Origin: an uncultured Pelagibacteraceae bacterium
GTDB lineage: Bacteria > Pseudomonadota > Alphaproteobacteria > Pelagibacterales > Pelagibacteraceae
DNA length: 64,000 bases
Direction: 5' to 3'
Assembly: GCA_902566705.1 (NCBI GenBank)
Contig: CACFJT010000004.1
Location: 1-64,000, forward strand
Shown here: positions 16,920 through 26,249 of the stretch, piece after piece
Position numbering within the stretch: the stretch's first letter is position 1
How the letters are laid out: each line of letters starts with the position of its first letter
Program-made: the position numbers and the translations under genes
The notes under the pieces: model-generated
What the model was told of the DNA's origin: nothing
Database searches by the model: none
Seen by the model: the letters and a program-made list of their open reading frames with translations, nothing else

Positions 16920-17900
16920 TTAAACTAAATTAGATAAGTCCCTTTTATTATTCTTATACGTTGGCAGAGGATACTTAAATGCATGTTTTCCGATACGTCT
17001 TTCTTTAGCATTCTCCCAAAGAGACAACCATTGTTTAAAGTTTTGAACTTTAAGATTTTTTTTATTTTTACTTCGTACATAAAAATTTGGAAGTGGTTCT
17101 CTTCCTGAAGGTTGTCCGGCAACATTATATCTTAAATCAGCACTGATTCTAAAATCATTTGATCTATTTGGTAAAGAGCAGTGTATAGAATGTTTGTGTA
17201 ATAATATTACATCTCCTATGTTAGCTTCTAAATAAATGTGTTTCATACTGTCTAGCAACTCACTATTTTTTAATTCCACCTGTCCTCTATATCCTGATAC
17301 ATGATTTAATAATCCCATTTTATTGATTTTTTTTACTGTAATCATGCATCCATTTTTTTTAGTAGTTTTGGTAAAAGGTATCCACACTGTAACCATATCA
17401 GTTAATTTTTGTCCTCTTGAATTTAAAACTGCAGCGTCTTGATGCCAAGGTGTTCTACCACTTAAGCCGTCAAGAATAGATCCTTTTGGCAATTTTTTTT
17501 CAGGTTGTTTAATTCTAGTATTTTGAACAGGATTAGACATTATTTCTTTACCTAAAATTTTTTCTACAACATCTAAAATTTTTTCATTAGTAATTAAGTT
17601 CCATAACGATTGAGTGGCGAAATAATCACTGTCTTGTTTTACATGGTCTCTAGGTAATCTTGTATTAAAATATTGATCCAGATCATAAATATTAAGTTTT
17701 GATATATATGAATATTTTCTTTTAAAATTCATGTTAAAAACTTTTTTCACCTCATTTTTTTTTACATATTTTTGAATGAGACAATCCATTACAAATTCCA
17801 TATCATTAAGGACTGGTTTTAAGTCTCTTTTAAAATTAAGTATATTTCTAATAATTAAGTACCCATTCTCATATAATTTTTTTTGAAGAGTGTTTTTCAT
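16920..17900 (-). CDS. Phytanoyl-CoA dioxygenase (PhyH) family protein
   Basis: A 326-residue protein with a PhyH-type 2OG/Fe(II) core. PWHQDAAVLNSRG gives His-x-Asp near residue 155. HKHSIHCSLPNRS gives the distal histidine, followed by FRISADLRYN with the arginine for 2-oxoglutarate. The N-terminal ENGYLIIRNIL is also typical. Substrates in this family range from acyl-CoAs to ectoine and small metabolites, so none is assigned. It lies next to a second, unrelated-looking dioxygenase gene on the same strand with a 31-bp gap. Confidence 0.85.
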   Translation of the reverse strand: MKNTLQKKLYENGYLIIRNILNFKRDLKPVLNDMEFVMDCLIQKYVKKNEVKKVFNMNFKRKYSYISKLNIYDLDQYFNTRLPRDHVKQDSDYFATQSLWNLITNEKILDVVEKILGKEIMSNPVQNTRIKQPEKKLPKGSILDGLSGRTPWHQDAAVLNSRGQKLTDMVTVWIPFTKTTKKNGCMITVKKINKMGLLNHVSGYRGQVELKNSELLDSMKHIYLEANIGDVILLHKHSIHCSLPNRSNDFRISADLRYNVAGQPSGREPLPNFYVRSKNKKNLKVQNFKQWLSLWENAKERRIGKHAFKYPLPTYKNNKRDLSNLV

Positions 17901-17931
17901 TGTTAAAATTTATTTTATCATTCAAATAATT

Positions 17932-18801
17932 TCAATGGTTTGGTGGTGTGGTTAAATAGTTCACGTCATGGAAAGAGGTTAACATTCTTTTTTTGTTACT
18001 AATTATGTGAGGGTAATATGAAATACCTTTATAATTCCATATAACTGGTTTATTTAAGGCATAACTTCCATAAATAAAAAAACGCTTAGGACAATTTTTC
18101 TCTATAAACCTTTTCACTCCATGATAGGAATTTGGAGTAGACTGAAAAAAAATAACGGTTCCTTTTTTTGGAGTAAAAGACTTGACTACTTCAAGTTCAG
18201 TTATTTTTGGAAATCTTCTAAAACTCTTTCTTAAATTTTTTTTTGCCTTTTTTCTATAAATTGTAAGAGAGCCACCATTCTTTTTTGGTATGTCTGTTAA
18301 ATAAATTAAGAAATTATATAGCCTAGTTATATCATCCCTATGAGGTCTTAATCTATATCCCCCTTTGGATACTGAAAAGTCTATATCTAAATTTACTCTA
18401 GGATTTGTATAATTGTTACCCAACATTTTTTTTAATTCACTAGAATTTAATTTTTTTTTTATAGTGAACTTTTTTGGATTAAAAGATTTTGGATTGTGTA
18501 AATTTACCCATGGTCCATCTTTAAAATTTTTTATAAAAATACTTTCAATCTTTTTATAAAATGACTTACTATTAAATAGTTTTAAAAGTTTTGCAGAGTT
18601 TTTTGAATTTTTGATATATAAATTAAAATTTTTTGAGCCTTTATTTATTCTGCTCCTACCACCCATAATCATATCGTCAAATGATTTTGAGTTGCTTATT
18701 TCTTTAATTAATAAGTTACAGATTTTTTTTGAAACAATGTTATGTCCAACTAAAACAGGAAAGTTACTTTTGATTTTTTTTAATTTATTTGTACTTAGCA
18801 T
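17932..18801 (-). CDS. 2OG-Fe(II) oxygenase (prolyl-hydroxylase-like)
   Basis: A 289-residue protein whose second half has a double-stranded beta-helix dioxygenase pattern: LRPHRDDITRLYNFLIYLTD supplies His-x-Asp, NSYHGVKRFIE supplies the distal histidine and CPKRFFIYGSY the arginine. The first 100 residues are lysine- and asparagine-rich and not recognised. Target may be a protein residue or a sugar. It starts one base after the PanE-like gene ends, so the PanE-like, 2OG and PhyH genes form a minus-strand operon. Confidence 0.75.
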   Translation of the reverse strand: MLSTNKLKKIKSNFPVLVGHNIVSKKICNLLIKEISNSKSFDDMIMGGRSRINKGSKNFNLYIKNSKNSAKLLKLFNSKSFYKKIESIFIKNFKDGPWVNLHNPKSFNPKKFTIKKKLNSSELKKMLGNNYTNPRVNLDIDFSVSKGGYRLRPHRDDITRLYNFLIYLTDIPKKNGGSLTIYRKKAKKNLRKSFRRFPKITELEVVKSFTPKKGTVIFFQSTPNSYHGVKRFIEKNCPKRFFIYGSYALNKPVIWNYKGISYYPHIISNKKRMLTSFHDVNYLTTPPNH

Positions 18802-19746
18802 TTAGCTGTACATACCTTCTTTCACTTTAATCATTTTATACATAAGGTCATTTAATGGTGTTTTAATACCATGTTTTTTACCTATTTTTGAAACTGCACC
18901 ACTAATAAAGTCTATTTCAGTTTTTCTCTTGTATTGAATGTCAAAAGCCATTGATGACTTGTTAGTTTGCATCGAATCTACAATTTTATTAAACATAAAT
19001 AAGCATTCATCTTCAGAGACTTTTACACCATCAGCAAGCGCAACTTCTCTAGTTTCTAAAATTATTTCTTTACCTAAACCAAGAGACACTTCATTTGCTT
19101 TGTTATTTACATACAAGTCAGTATGATGAAGATCAAAAATTGCAGATAATGGTCCAATTGCTGTTAAAGCAAAAAGTTTCATCCATTTTCTTTTCTTCAC
19201 ATCTTCTGCAGCAATCATTTCAAGATTATGAGCCGTAAAAGTGTCTGCTATTTCTTTAATTCGATCAGAAATTCCTCCCTCGTACTCACCAATCCAAGAT
19301 GGTAATGAACCATGATTCATTATATGTCCCGGACCTAAAATATTTGAAGCCTGAGTAGTTGTTCCACCAATAACTTTTTCATCGCCGACAATACTTTGAA
19401 TAATTGCTTCATGACCAATGCCATTTTGAAAAGACATGAACACTGTTTTGTCTTTGATAATATTTTTAATACTATTTAATGCTGGCTCTAAAGCTGTAGC
19501 TTTACACATAACAATTATAGCATCTACTTTTTCTATTAAGGATGGGTCTGAAGTGGCTTTAACTTTGATTAATCGATCACCACCATGTCCATCCATTTTC
19601 AAACCATTTTTATTAATTGCATCTACATGTTCTTTCCAAACATCAATTAAAATTACGTTTAAACCTTTTTCAGCAAGTAAACCGCCAAATAAACAACCCA
19701 TTGCTCCTGCACCAAGTACCGCTACTTTCAAATCTTTATTAATCAT
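18802..19746 (-). CDS. 2-dehydropantoate 2-reductase (ApbA/PanE) family protein
   Basis: A 314-residue ketopantoate reductase-family enzyme. The NADP-binding motif is VAVLGAGAMGCLFGGLLAEKG at the N-terminus, and the catalytic lysine is in KRKWMKLFALTAIGPLSA near residue 185. Many members reduce other 2-oxo acids, so PanE activity is only one possibility. It is the first gene of an operon with two dioxygenases, and about 1.5 kb away on the other strand lies a PanB-like paralogue. No panC or panD is nearby. Confidence 0.85.
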   Translation of the reverse strand: MINKDLKVAVLGAGAMGCLFGGLLAEKGLNVILIDVWKEHVDAINKNGLKMDGHGGDRLIKVKATSDPSLIEKVDAIIVMCKATALEPALNSIKNIIKDKTVFMSFQNGIGHEAIIQSIVGDEKVIGGTTTQASNILGPGHIMNHGSLPSWIGEYEGGISDRIKEIADTFTAHNLEMIAAEDVKKRKWMKLFALTAIGPLSAIFDLHHTDLYVNNKANEVSLGLGKEIILETREVALADGVKVSEDECLFMFNKIVDSMQTNKSSMAFDIQYKRKTEIDFISGAVSKIGKKHGIKTPLNDLMYKMIKVKEGMYS

Positions 19747-19834
19747 CGTTATTTTACTTAAAACTATTTATGTATAGAAATTATATATATTATCTATAGA
19801 CATTATGCAAAATAAATAATAGCTTATTAACATC

Positions 19835-20812
19835 ATGCAATTAAAAATAGAAAAAGGAACTTTTAAAGATTATTCATTAGAAGATATTTCAGAAGCATTA
19901 AGAAAAGGATTGTCTGAAAATTTCAAAAAAGTTGAAGTAGAAGTGGTAGATTGCCCTAATCTTAGAGATTGGGATTGTCCATCAGAAGGAATTAGTGGAA
20001 ATCAAAAAATAATCGATGTTGGTGGAGAGCCTTATATGCATGATCCAAAATTTATTGGTGTGGAATTTGACTATCAAGAAATATCAAAAATGATTGATTC
20101 TGAAAAATCCTATGCTTTAGGGGCCGGATCAGGTGCGATGTCATGTTTAGATGGTCACTGTGGAGAATTAGTTATAAATGAAAATTTAATTACTGATGAG
20201 TCTAAATCAATAATAGCTAGAGTAAGTCCAGACAAAAAATGTATTGTTGAAAAATATTCTGCAAAAAAACACGGTGGACTTGGCAACATTTATTATACAG
20301 ACGGTAAACAAGGAAAAGTTATTAAAATTAAAATCAAAGGTAGAAGTGGAGAACAAGGTTCTTTACCTCAAGCAATTAGGTATTCTTTATCAAAGAATTT
20401 AGAAATTAAAAAAAATGAGCATATGTCTCTCTCAGGTGTATTTAGAGTATTAGATGGAAAAATAAGATCACATGTTCAACCTGATTATAAAGATATAAAA
20501 CATGAGTATTACGACCCAAAACAAATGAAATGTGTGAAAGATTTTCTTCAATTTTATGAACCTGTAGGACCAAAACTACAGTGTTATTCTGTTCTTTGGA
20601 CTGGTGATCCAACTGGAGGTGAATTAAATCTAAGAGAGTCTGGTGAGCATACTCATTTTCATTCTTATAATCACGATAGAGATGCTGGTCATTATCATTT
20701 TGATGTAACACCTAATGAAATAGAATATGAAGGATATTTTAATACTGCAACTGAAGTATACAGAGTAAACAATATTTACAAAGAACTATTAAATAAAAAT
20801 AGTATTGAATAG
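19835..20812 (+). CDS. DUF1907 / C11orf54-like zinc-binding protein
   Basis: A 325-residue protein that I recognise as a relative of human C11orf54 (PTD012, DUF1907), a zinc protein with reported ester hydrolase activity. It shares VVDCPNLRDW and the VGGEPYM region near the N-terminus, LGAGSGAM in the middle, the KCIVEKYSAKKHG segment, and near the C-terminus HTHFHSYNH with GHYHFDVTP, which carries the zinc histidines. The full length is conserved. It is followed by a MarR-like gene after 27 bp. Its bacterial substrate is unknown. Confidence 0.85.
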   Translation: MQLKIEKGTFKDYSLEDISEALRKGLSENFKKVEVEVVDCPNLRDWDCPSEGISGNQKIIDVGGEPYMHDPKFIGVEFDYQEISKMIDSEKSYALGAGSGAMSCLDGHCGELVINENLITDESKSIIARVSPDKKCIVEKYSAKKHGGLGNIYYTDGKQGKVIKIKIKGRSGEQGSLPQAIRYSLSKNLEIKKNEHMSLSGVFRVLDGKIRSHVQPDYKDIKHEYYDPKQMKCVKDFLQFYEPVGPKLQCYSVLWTGDPTGGELNLRESGEHTHFHSYNHDRDAGHYHFDVTPNEIEYEGYFNTATEVYRVNNIYKELLNKNSIE

Positions 20813-20839
20813 AAAACTGAATGTGTTTAAATTTATTTA

Positions 20840-21256
20840 ATGAAAAGACAGTTTAAATATCCAAAACACTTCGAAGAACAAAAAAAAATTCCAAAACTAA
20901 CTCAAAAAAGAATTCAACTAGCAGAAATATCACTTGGAGATTTTGAAGGAAGATTAGCTAATGAATTATTGAATTGGTTTTCCTTAACACCACAACATTG
21001 GATAATGTTACACATGGTTATGCTGGCTTATTACAAAAATAAATCAATTACTAAAAATCAATTACTTAAAGTGATTGAAAAATCATATTTGACCTCAAAC
21101 GTTTATATCGATACAGCAATTAAAAAAGGTTACTTTAGAATCATTAGAAACGAGAAAGACAAAAGATCCATTTTTATTTTACCTTCTGTAATTACCATTA
21201 AAACCTTTGAGGAGTTTATTGATAGAAGAGATATTCTTTATAAAGGAATTAAATGA
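20840..21256 (+). CDS. MarR-like winged-helix regulator (putative)
   Basis: A 138-residue protein with the arrangement of a MarR-type winged helix: SLTPQHWIMLHMVMLAY as the first helix, NKSITKNQLLKVIEKSYL as the probable recognition region and KKGYFRIIRNEKDKRSIFIL as the wing. Charged residues fill the N-terminal 30 residues. Its stop overlaps the start of the PanB-like gene (ATGA). It would be the only local transcription factor in the inositol/sugar region, so it may control the neighbouring DUF1907 and PanB-like genes. The ligand is unknown. Confidence 0.65.
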   Translation: MKRQFKYPKHFEEQKKIPKLTQKRIQLAEISLGDFEGRLANELLNWFSLTPQHWIMLHMVMLAYYKNKSITKNQLLKVIEKSYLTSNVYIDTAIKKGYFRIIRNEKDKRSIFILPSVITIKTFEEFIDRRDILYKGIK

Positions 21257-22068
21257 AAAATATCTATACATGGGCTGCTAAACCAGCAAAGCGAACGTTA
21301 ACTGTTCGGGACTTAAAAGCAGCTAAGGGAAAAAGAAAATTTACACAAGTTACTGCGAACAGCATTGAAGAAGCAGAGGCAGCAGAAAAGGCAGGCTTTG
21401 ATATGATTATATCAAACGCAAAAAATATTATTCCTGTAAGAGAAGGTTCAAAAAATTTATTTTTAACGGCAGCTTTAGTATTAAATGAGTTTGTGACTAA
21501 AGATGATATTATGCGTGGGGCTTTTAAAGCTTTAGAAAATGGTGCAGATGCGGTTATGACTCCTAGAAGTATGGATATAGTTGAAATGTTATCTAAGGAA
21601 GACGTTCCAGTAATGGGTCATCTAGGTTTAGTACCAAGAAAATCTACTTGGGTAGGTGGGTTGAGAGCTATAGGTAAAACTGCTGATGAAGCGTATGAAC
21701 TTTTTCTAAAGTTTAAAAGATTAGAAGATGCTGGTGCTTTTTCTGCAGAGTGTGAGGTTATACCTGAAAACGTAATGGGCGAAATTTCAAAGCGTACAGA
21801 TATTGTAACTGTTTCGTTAGGATCAGGTAAAAATGCTGATGTGATGTATTTATTTATGGAAGATATTTGTGGAGACACCGAAAATCCTCCAAGACATTCA
21901 AAAGCATATGGAAATTTATTAGGACTAAAAAATGAGATAAAATTAGAAAGAGTAAAAGCCCTTAAAGCATTTAAAAAAGATTCAATGACAGGTAAATTTC
22001 CGGGTAAGAAACAATCTTCAAACTTAGAAAAAACAAAATTTGAAGAATTTTTAAATCTGTTGGATTAG
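21253..22068 (+). CDS. PanB-like (ketopantoate hydroxymethyltransferase family) paralogue
   Basis: A 271-residue TIM-barrel protein related to PanB. VMGHLGLVPRKSTWVGGLRA, ALEAAGA-like RLEDAGAFSAECEVIPEN and VSLGSGKNADV match the second half of the family. In the first half the metal ligands are lost: the GDSLGM region reads SNAKNI, the second aspartate (ADLPF in E. coli) reads TAALV, and the IEGG segment is replaced by TPRSM. The usual methylene-THF hydroxymethyl transfer is therefore unlikely. It may be a different aldolase or lyase. It is coupled to the MarR-like gene. Confidence 0.75.
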   Translation: MKNIYTWAAKPAKRTLTVRDLKAAKGKRKFTQVTANSIEEAEAAEKAGFDMIISNAKNIIPVREGSKNLFLTAALVLNEFVTKDDIMRGAFKALENGADAVMTPRSMDIVEMLSKEDVPVMGHLGLVPRKSTWVGGLRAIGKTADEAYELFLKFKRLEDAGAFSAECEVIPENVMGEISKRTDIVTVSLGSGKNADVMYLFMEDICGDTENPPRHSKAYGNLLGLKNEIKLERVKALKAFKKDSMTGKFPGKKQSSNLEKTKFEEFLNLLD

Positions 22069-22859
22069 TAAGTTGAGGAAACCTCTTTTTTACTGTCTAA
22101 ACCTTTTATTTCTTCTACGATAGATTTTCCTTTAGAATTTAAAATTCTTAAATCAGACGCAATTGTTACAAAATTAAATCCTTTTTTTATCATTTTTGAT
22201 GAGTACTCAGTTGTACCACAATGTATACCCGCAAAAATATTGTTTTTTTTAGCGTGCTCTAAAATTTTTAAAATTTCCGAATAAGCTTTTGTATTTTCTG
22301 GCCTGTCAAAACCTGGTTTTTCATTTAACGCTAAACTTAAATCTGCTGGTCCAATATAGATACCATCTAACCCAGGTGTTAACATAATTTCATCAAGCTT
22401 TTCTAGAGACTCTTTAGTTTCTATCATTGCTAATTTCAATATCTCATCATTAGCATGCTCAGCATAATCAACACCTCCATATATTAACCCTCTAATTGGA
22501 CCAAAACTTCTGTAGCCTTCAGCGGGATACATGCACGCTTGTACAAAATGTTCAGTTTGTTTTCTATTACTTACCATTGGGCAGATAATTCCATAGCAAC
22601 CTGCATCTAAAATTTTCATGATTTGACCAGGTTCATTCCAATTTACTCTAGCTAAAGGAGTTACATTTGTTGAAGATATTGTTTGAAGCATAGGGAGCGC
22701 ATTACTGTAATCTATTAATCCATGTTGCATATCAATTGTTAGAGAGTCCCAACCTTGACCAGACATTCCTTCGATTGATACAGTGCTAGGTATTGCACAC
22801 CAACCATTAATTACAGTTTTTCCTTCCTTCATCATTTGTTTGATCTTATTTTTTCTCAT
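22065..22859 (-). CDS. HpcH/HpaI-family 2-oxo-acid aldolase
   Basis: A 264-residue class II aldolase of the HpcH/HpaI type. The metal-binding glutamate and aspartate are in AMIETKESLE and YIGPADLSLAL, and PLARVNWNEPGQI and YPAEGYRSFGPIRG are family features. Such enzymes cleave 4-hydroxy-2-oxo acids to pyruvate plus an aldehyde. It sits 3 bp after an aldehyde dehydrogenase gene, so the released aldehyde may be oxidised by its neighbour. The 3' end overlaps the PanB-like gene by 4 bp in convergent orientation. Confidence 0.88.
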   Translation of the reverse strand: MRKNKIKQMMKEGKTVINGWCAIPSTVSIEGMSGQGWDSLTIDMQHGLIDYSNALPMLQTISSTNVTPLARVNWNEPGQIMKILDAGCYGIICPMVSNRKQTEHFVQACMYPAEGYRSFGPIRGLIYGGVDYAEHANDEILKLAMIETKESLEKLDEIMLTPGLDGIYIGPADLSLALNEKPGFDRPENTKAYSEILKILEHAKKNNIFAGIHCGTTEYSSKMIKKGFNFVTIASDLRILNSKGKSIVEEIKGLDSKKEVSSTY

Positions 22860-22862
22860 TTT

Positions 22863-24305
22863 TTAGATTTTTAATCCCATGTGGGTGTATTTCACATTCA
22901 GATAATCTTTTATTGCACCTGAACCACCTTCGCGACCATAACCAGTTTGTTTTATACCTCCAAAAGGAGCTTCAGCAATAGCAACAACACCTGTATTAAC
23001 AGCAACACAACCAGATTCTAGTTTTTCAGATCCAATATGAGCTTTATCCATAGAATTAGTGTAAAGGTAACTACATAAACCTAAGTCATTATCATTTGCT
23101 CTTTCAATAACTTCATCAAAAGTTTTAAAAGTTAAAATTGGAACTAATGGACCGAAAGGCTCTTCTTTCATTACTGTAAAATTATCTTTTACGTCATCAA
23201 ATACAGTTGGTTCATAATAATATCCTTTATTGAAGCCAGGGGGTCTTTGTCCACCCATCAAAACTTTGGCTCCTTCTTTTTTAGTTGTTTCAACTAATTT
23301 TTCTATTTCTTCCAATCTCTTAGCAGTAGTTAATGGTCCTAAATCTATACCTTCGTCCATACCATTTCCAATTTTTAATTTTTTTGCTCTTTTTACAAAA
23401 GCATTAACAAACTCATCTTTTCTATTTTCTTGAATATAAAATCTATTGGGAGAAATACAGACTTGACCATTATTTCTAAATTTACCGGTTATTGCTATAT
23501 CAGCTACTTTGTTCATATCCACATCTTCACATACAATAAATGGTGAATGTCCACTTAGTTCCATAGTAACTCTCTGAACTTTATCAGCAGCTTTTTTTAA
23601 AATAATTTTTCCAACTCTAGTTGACCCAGTAACTGAAACTTTTTTAATTATATCAGATTCCATTAACTCGTTGGAAACTTCTGCAGGATCACCTGATAAA
23701 AGATTTACTACACCATCTGGTACACCAGCTTCCTTACAGATATTTACTAATTCCATTACAGCTCCAGGAGTAATTACATCTGGCTTACATATAACAGAAC
23801 ATCCAGCAGCTAAAGAAGTTGAAATTTTTCTTGAGGCTAAAACTATTGGAAAATTCCAAGGAACTAGAGCAGCTACCACTCCTACTGGTTGATAATAAAC
23901 ATGTACTCTTGTATCTGGAAATCTACTTTGTTGAGTTTGACCATAAATTCTTTTTGTTTCTTCGGCATTCCATTCAAAAATATCAGCACCGCCACCAACT
24001 TCACCAACAGCTTCTGTAAGTGGTTTTCCTACTTCTAATGTTAACCATTTTGCAAGCACGTCCTTTTTTTTTCTCATTAGATCTGCAATTTTTCTCAGCA
24101 CATAAGCTCTCTGCCATGGCGCAGTATTTTTCCAAACCTCCAAACCTTTTTCTGCTGACTTTAACGCTTTTTGTACCTCAATAGTTGAAGCTTTCGATGC
24201 TTTTCCAATTACTTCTTCAGTTGCAGGATTGATTACTTCATAAGTTTCTTTTTTTTCGGCTTGTTGCCATTTCCCATCAATGAATTGTCCAAATTTTTCG
24301 TACAT
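22863..24305 (-). CDS. NAD(P)-dependent aldehyde dehydrogenase (SSADH-like)
   Basis: A 480-residue ALDH. LVPWNFPIVLASRK, VSVTGSTRVGK, the general base in TMELSGHSPF and the catalytic cysteine in NNGQVCISPNRF near residue 280 are all intact, and the C-terminus has EAPFGGIKQTGYGREGG. It resembles succinate-semialdehyde or glycolaldehyde-type enzymes; the substrate is open. It is divergent from iolD with 93 bp between starts and leads an operon with the HpcH/HpaI aldolase, which suggests the two process an aldol cleavage product. Confidence 0.9.
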   Translation of the reverse strand: MYEKFGQFIDGKWQQAEKKETYEVINPATEEVIGKASKASTIEVQKALKSAEKGLEVWKNTAPWQRAYVLRKIADLMRKKKDVLAKWLTLEVGKPLTEAVGEVGGGADIFEWNAEETKRIYGQTQQSRFPDTRVHVYYQPVGVVAALVPWNFPIVLASRKISTSLAAGCSVICKPDVITPGAVMELVNICKEAGVPDGVVNLLSGDPAEVSNELMESDIIKKVSVTGSTRVGKIILKKAADKVQRVTMELSGHSPFIVCEDVDMNKVADIAITGKFRNNGQVCISPNRFYIQENRKDEFVNAFVKRAKKLKIGNGMDEGIDLGPLTTAKRLEEIEKLVETTKKEGAKVLMGGQRPPGFNKGYYYEPTVFDDVKDNFTVMKEEPFGPLVPILTFKTFDEVIERANDNDLGLCSYLYTNSMDKAHIGSEKLESGCVAVNTGVVAIAEAPFGGIKQTGYGREGGSGAIKDYLNVKYTHMGLKI

Positions 24306-24398
24306 AGATTTTATTTTTAAGTTTACTTAATTAGGTTTTTTAATTTATAAATAGAATTATATATAAAGACTATACATATTAAAAGACAAACATACTTT

Positions 24399-26243
24399 AT
24401 GAAAAAAATTACTATTACATGCGCTCATGCAATCGTAAAATATTTGATAGCTCAAAAAATATTAATTAATGGTAAAAAAGAACCGTTATTTCCAGGTGTC
24501 TTTGGAATTTTTGGACATGGAAATGTTGCTTGTTTAGGTCAAGCACTAGAGGAAAATCAAAAAGAACTGCCAACATATAGAGGGCACCATGAACAAAATA
24601 TGGCTCTTACAGGAATTGGTTATACTAGGGCTAAAAGAAGACAACAAATTTTTGTAGCGACATCTTCTGTTGGGCCTGGTGCAACTAATATGGTCACAGC
24701 TGCAGCAGTTGCCATGAGTAACAGGTTGCCAATTTTATTTTTACCTGGAGACACTTATGCAAACAGAATGCCAGATCCAGTATTGCAACAAGTTGAGCAA
24801 TTTAATAATCCAGGAATAACAGCTAATGATGCGTTTAAACCAGTTACAAGATATTTTGATCGAATAACTAGACCAGAACAGATTATTCAATCATTCCCAG
24901 CAGCAGTTCATACAATGTTAGATCCTGCAGACTGTGGTCCAGCATGTATTGCTTTAAGCCAAGATGTACAAGGTCAAGCCTTTGATTATCCAGAAGAGTT
25001 TTTTAAAGAAAGAGTACATGCAATTAGAAGACCAAGACCAGATGAATTTCAAATTAAAGAGGCAGCAGAAAAAATTAAGTCATCTAAAAATCCAATTATA
25101 ATTTCAGGTGGTGGGGTTTTTTACTCAGATGCAATGGAGGAGTTGAGTCAGTTCGCGATCAAACATAATATACCAGTTACGCAAACTGTAATGGGATATT
25201 CTACAATGAAAAGAGACCATTCTCATTTTGCAGGTCAAATTGGTGGTTTAGGTGGAAAAAATACAAATACTTTAGCAAAAGAAACAGATTTAGCAATCGC
25301 AGTTGGAACCAAACTTGCAGATTTTACAACTGGATCATGGGCAAATTTTGAAAACAAAAATTTTAAACTAGTTTCAATAAATGTATCAAGATTCGATGCT
25401 AACAAACATTTAGCGCAAGCTGTTATTGGAGATGCTAAAGTTTCATTAACAGAGCTTTCACAAGTATTAGGTAATTGGAAAGCTGGAGAAGAATGGAATA
25501 AAAAATCTCAAATTGAACTCAAATCATGGAATGATCATATAGATAAAGAGAGTGCGCCAACAAATCAAGAAGTTCCAAGTTATGTCCAGGTAATTGGTGC
25601 AATTTATAGAAACTCTGACCCAACAGATATAGCAGTTACCGCAGCAGGAGGCTTAGTTGGTGAAGTTGTTCAAGTTTGGAGACCTAGAGAATTAAATACT
25701 CATGAAACAGAGTGGGGTTTTAGTTGTATGAGTTATGAAATTTCAGGAGCACTTGGAATAAAAATGGCAAATCCAGATAAAGAAGTAATTTCTTTTGTAG
25801 GAGATGGCTCTTATCTTTTAAATAACACAGATATTTATTCATCAGTTATTACAAAAAATAAATTAATAATTATAGTTTGTGATAACGGTGGGTTTGCAGT
25901 TATCAATCGACTTCAATTATTTAAAGGTGGTAAAGAATATAATAACTTATTAAAGAGCTCTAATACTCCTGGATTAGTTGATGTTGATTTTGCAAAACAC
26001 GCAGAAAGTATGGGAGCTAAATCAGAACATGTTAATTCAATTTCAGATCTTGAAGCTGCATTTAAAAGAGCAAAAGCATCTGATGTAACATACGTTATTT
26101 CAATTAAAACTCATGCCTATAAGTGGGTTGAGGGTTCTGCTTTTTGGGACAGTCCAACACTTGAAATTCCTAAAACTAAAGAAAATGAAGAGGCTTTAAA
26201 ACTTTATAAAGAAGGAAAAGATAAACAAAGACAAGGCGTATAA
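24399..26243 (+). CDS. iolD: 3D-trihydroxycyclohexane-1,2-dione hydrolase IolD
   Basis: A 614-residue thiamine-pyrophosphate enzyme of the inositol pathway, opening the ring of the dione made by IolE. FGIFGHGNVACLGQAL and the cofactor glutamate region TYRGHHEQNMAL are near the N-terminus. The TPP motif VGDGSYLLNN followed by VCDNGGFAVINRLQ is near residue 470. The AT-rich 93-bp spacer to the divergent ALDH gene has a plausible TATACAT -10 element. It is followed after 6 bp by a Gfo/Idh/MocA gene, so transport and dehydrogenase genes downstream likely share its transcript. Confidence 0.94.
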   Translation: MKKITITCAHAIVKYLIAQKILINGKKEPLFPGVFGIFGHGNVACLGQALEENQKELPTYRGHHEQNMALTGIGYTRAKRRQQIFVATSSVGPGATNMVTAAAVAMSNRLPILFLPGDTYANRMPDPVLQQVEQFNNPGITANDAFKPVTRYFDRITRPEQIIQSFPAAVHTMLDPADCGPACIALSQDVQGQAFDYPEEFFKERVHAIRRPRPDEFQIKEAAEKIKSSKNPIIISGGGVFYSDAMEELSQFAIKHNIPVTQTVMGYSTMKRDHSHFAGQIGGLGGKNTNTLAKETDLAIAVGTKLADFTTGSWANFENKNFKLVSINVSRFDANKHLAQAVIGDAKVSLTELSQVLGNWKAGEEWNKKSQIELKSWNDHIDKESAPTNQEVPSYVQVIGAIYRNSDPTDIAVTAAGGLVGEVVQVWRPRELNTHETEWGFSCMSYEISGALGIKMANPDKEVISFVGDGSYLLNNTDIYSSVITKNKLIIIVCDNGGFAVINRLQLFKGGKEYNNLLKSSNTPGLVDVDFAKHAESMGAKSEHVNSISDLEAAFKRAKASDVTYVISIKTHAYKWVEGSAFWDSPTLEIPKTKENEEALKLYKEGKDKQRQGV

Positions 26244-26249
26244 ATCTTT

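Noticed and set aside
24306-24398. Operator in the divergent ALDH-iolD spacer
   Set aside because: Only AT-rich promoter-like sequence is visible; the TATA-type symmetry there is expected from base composition.
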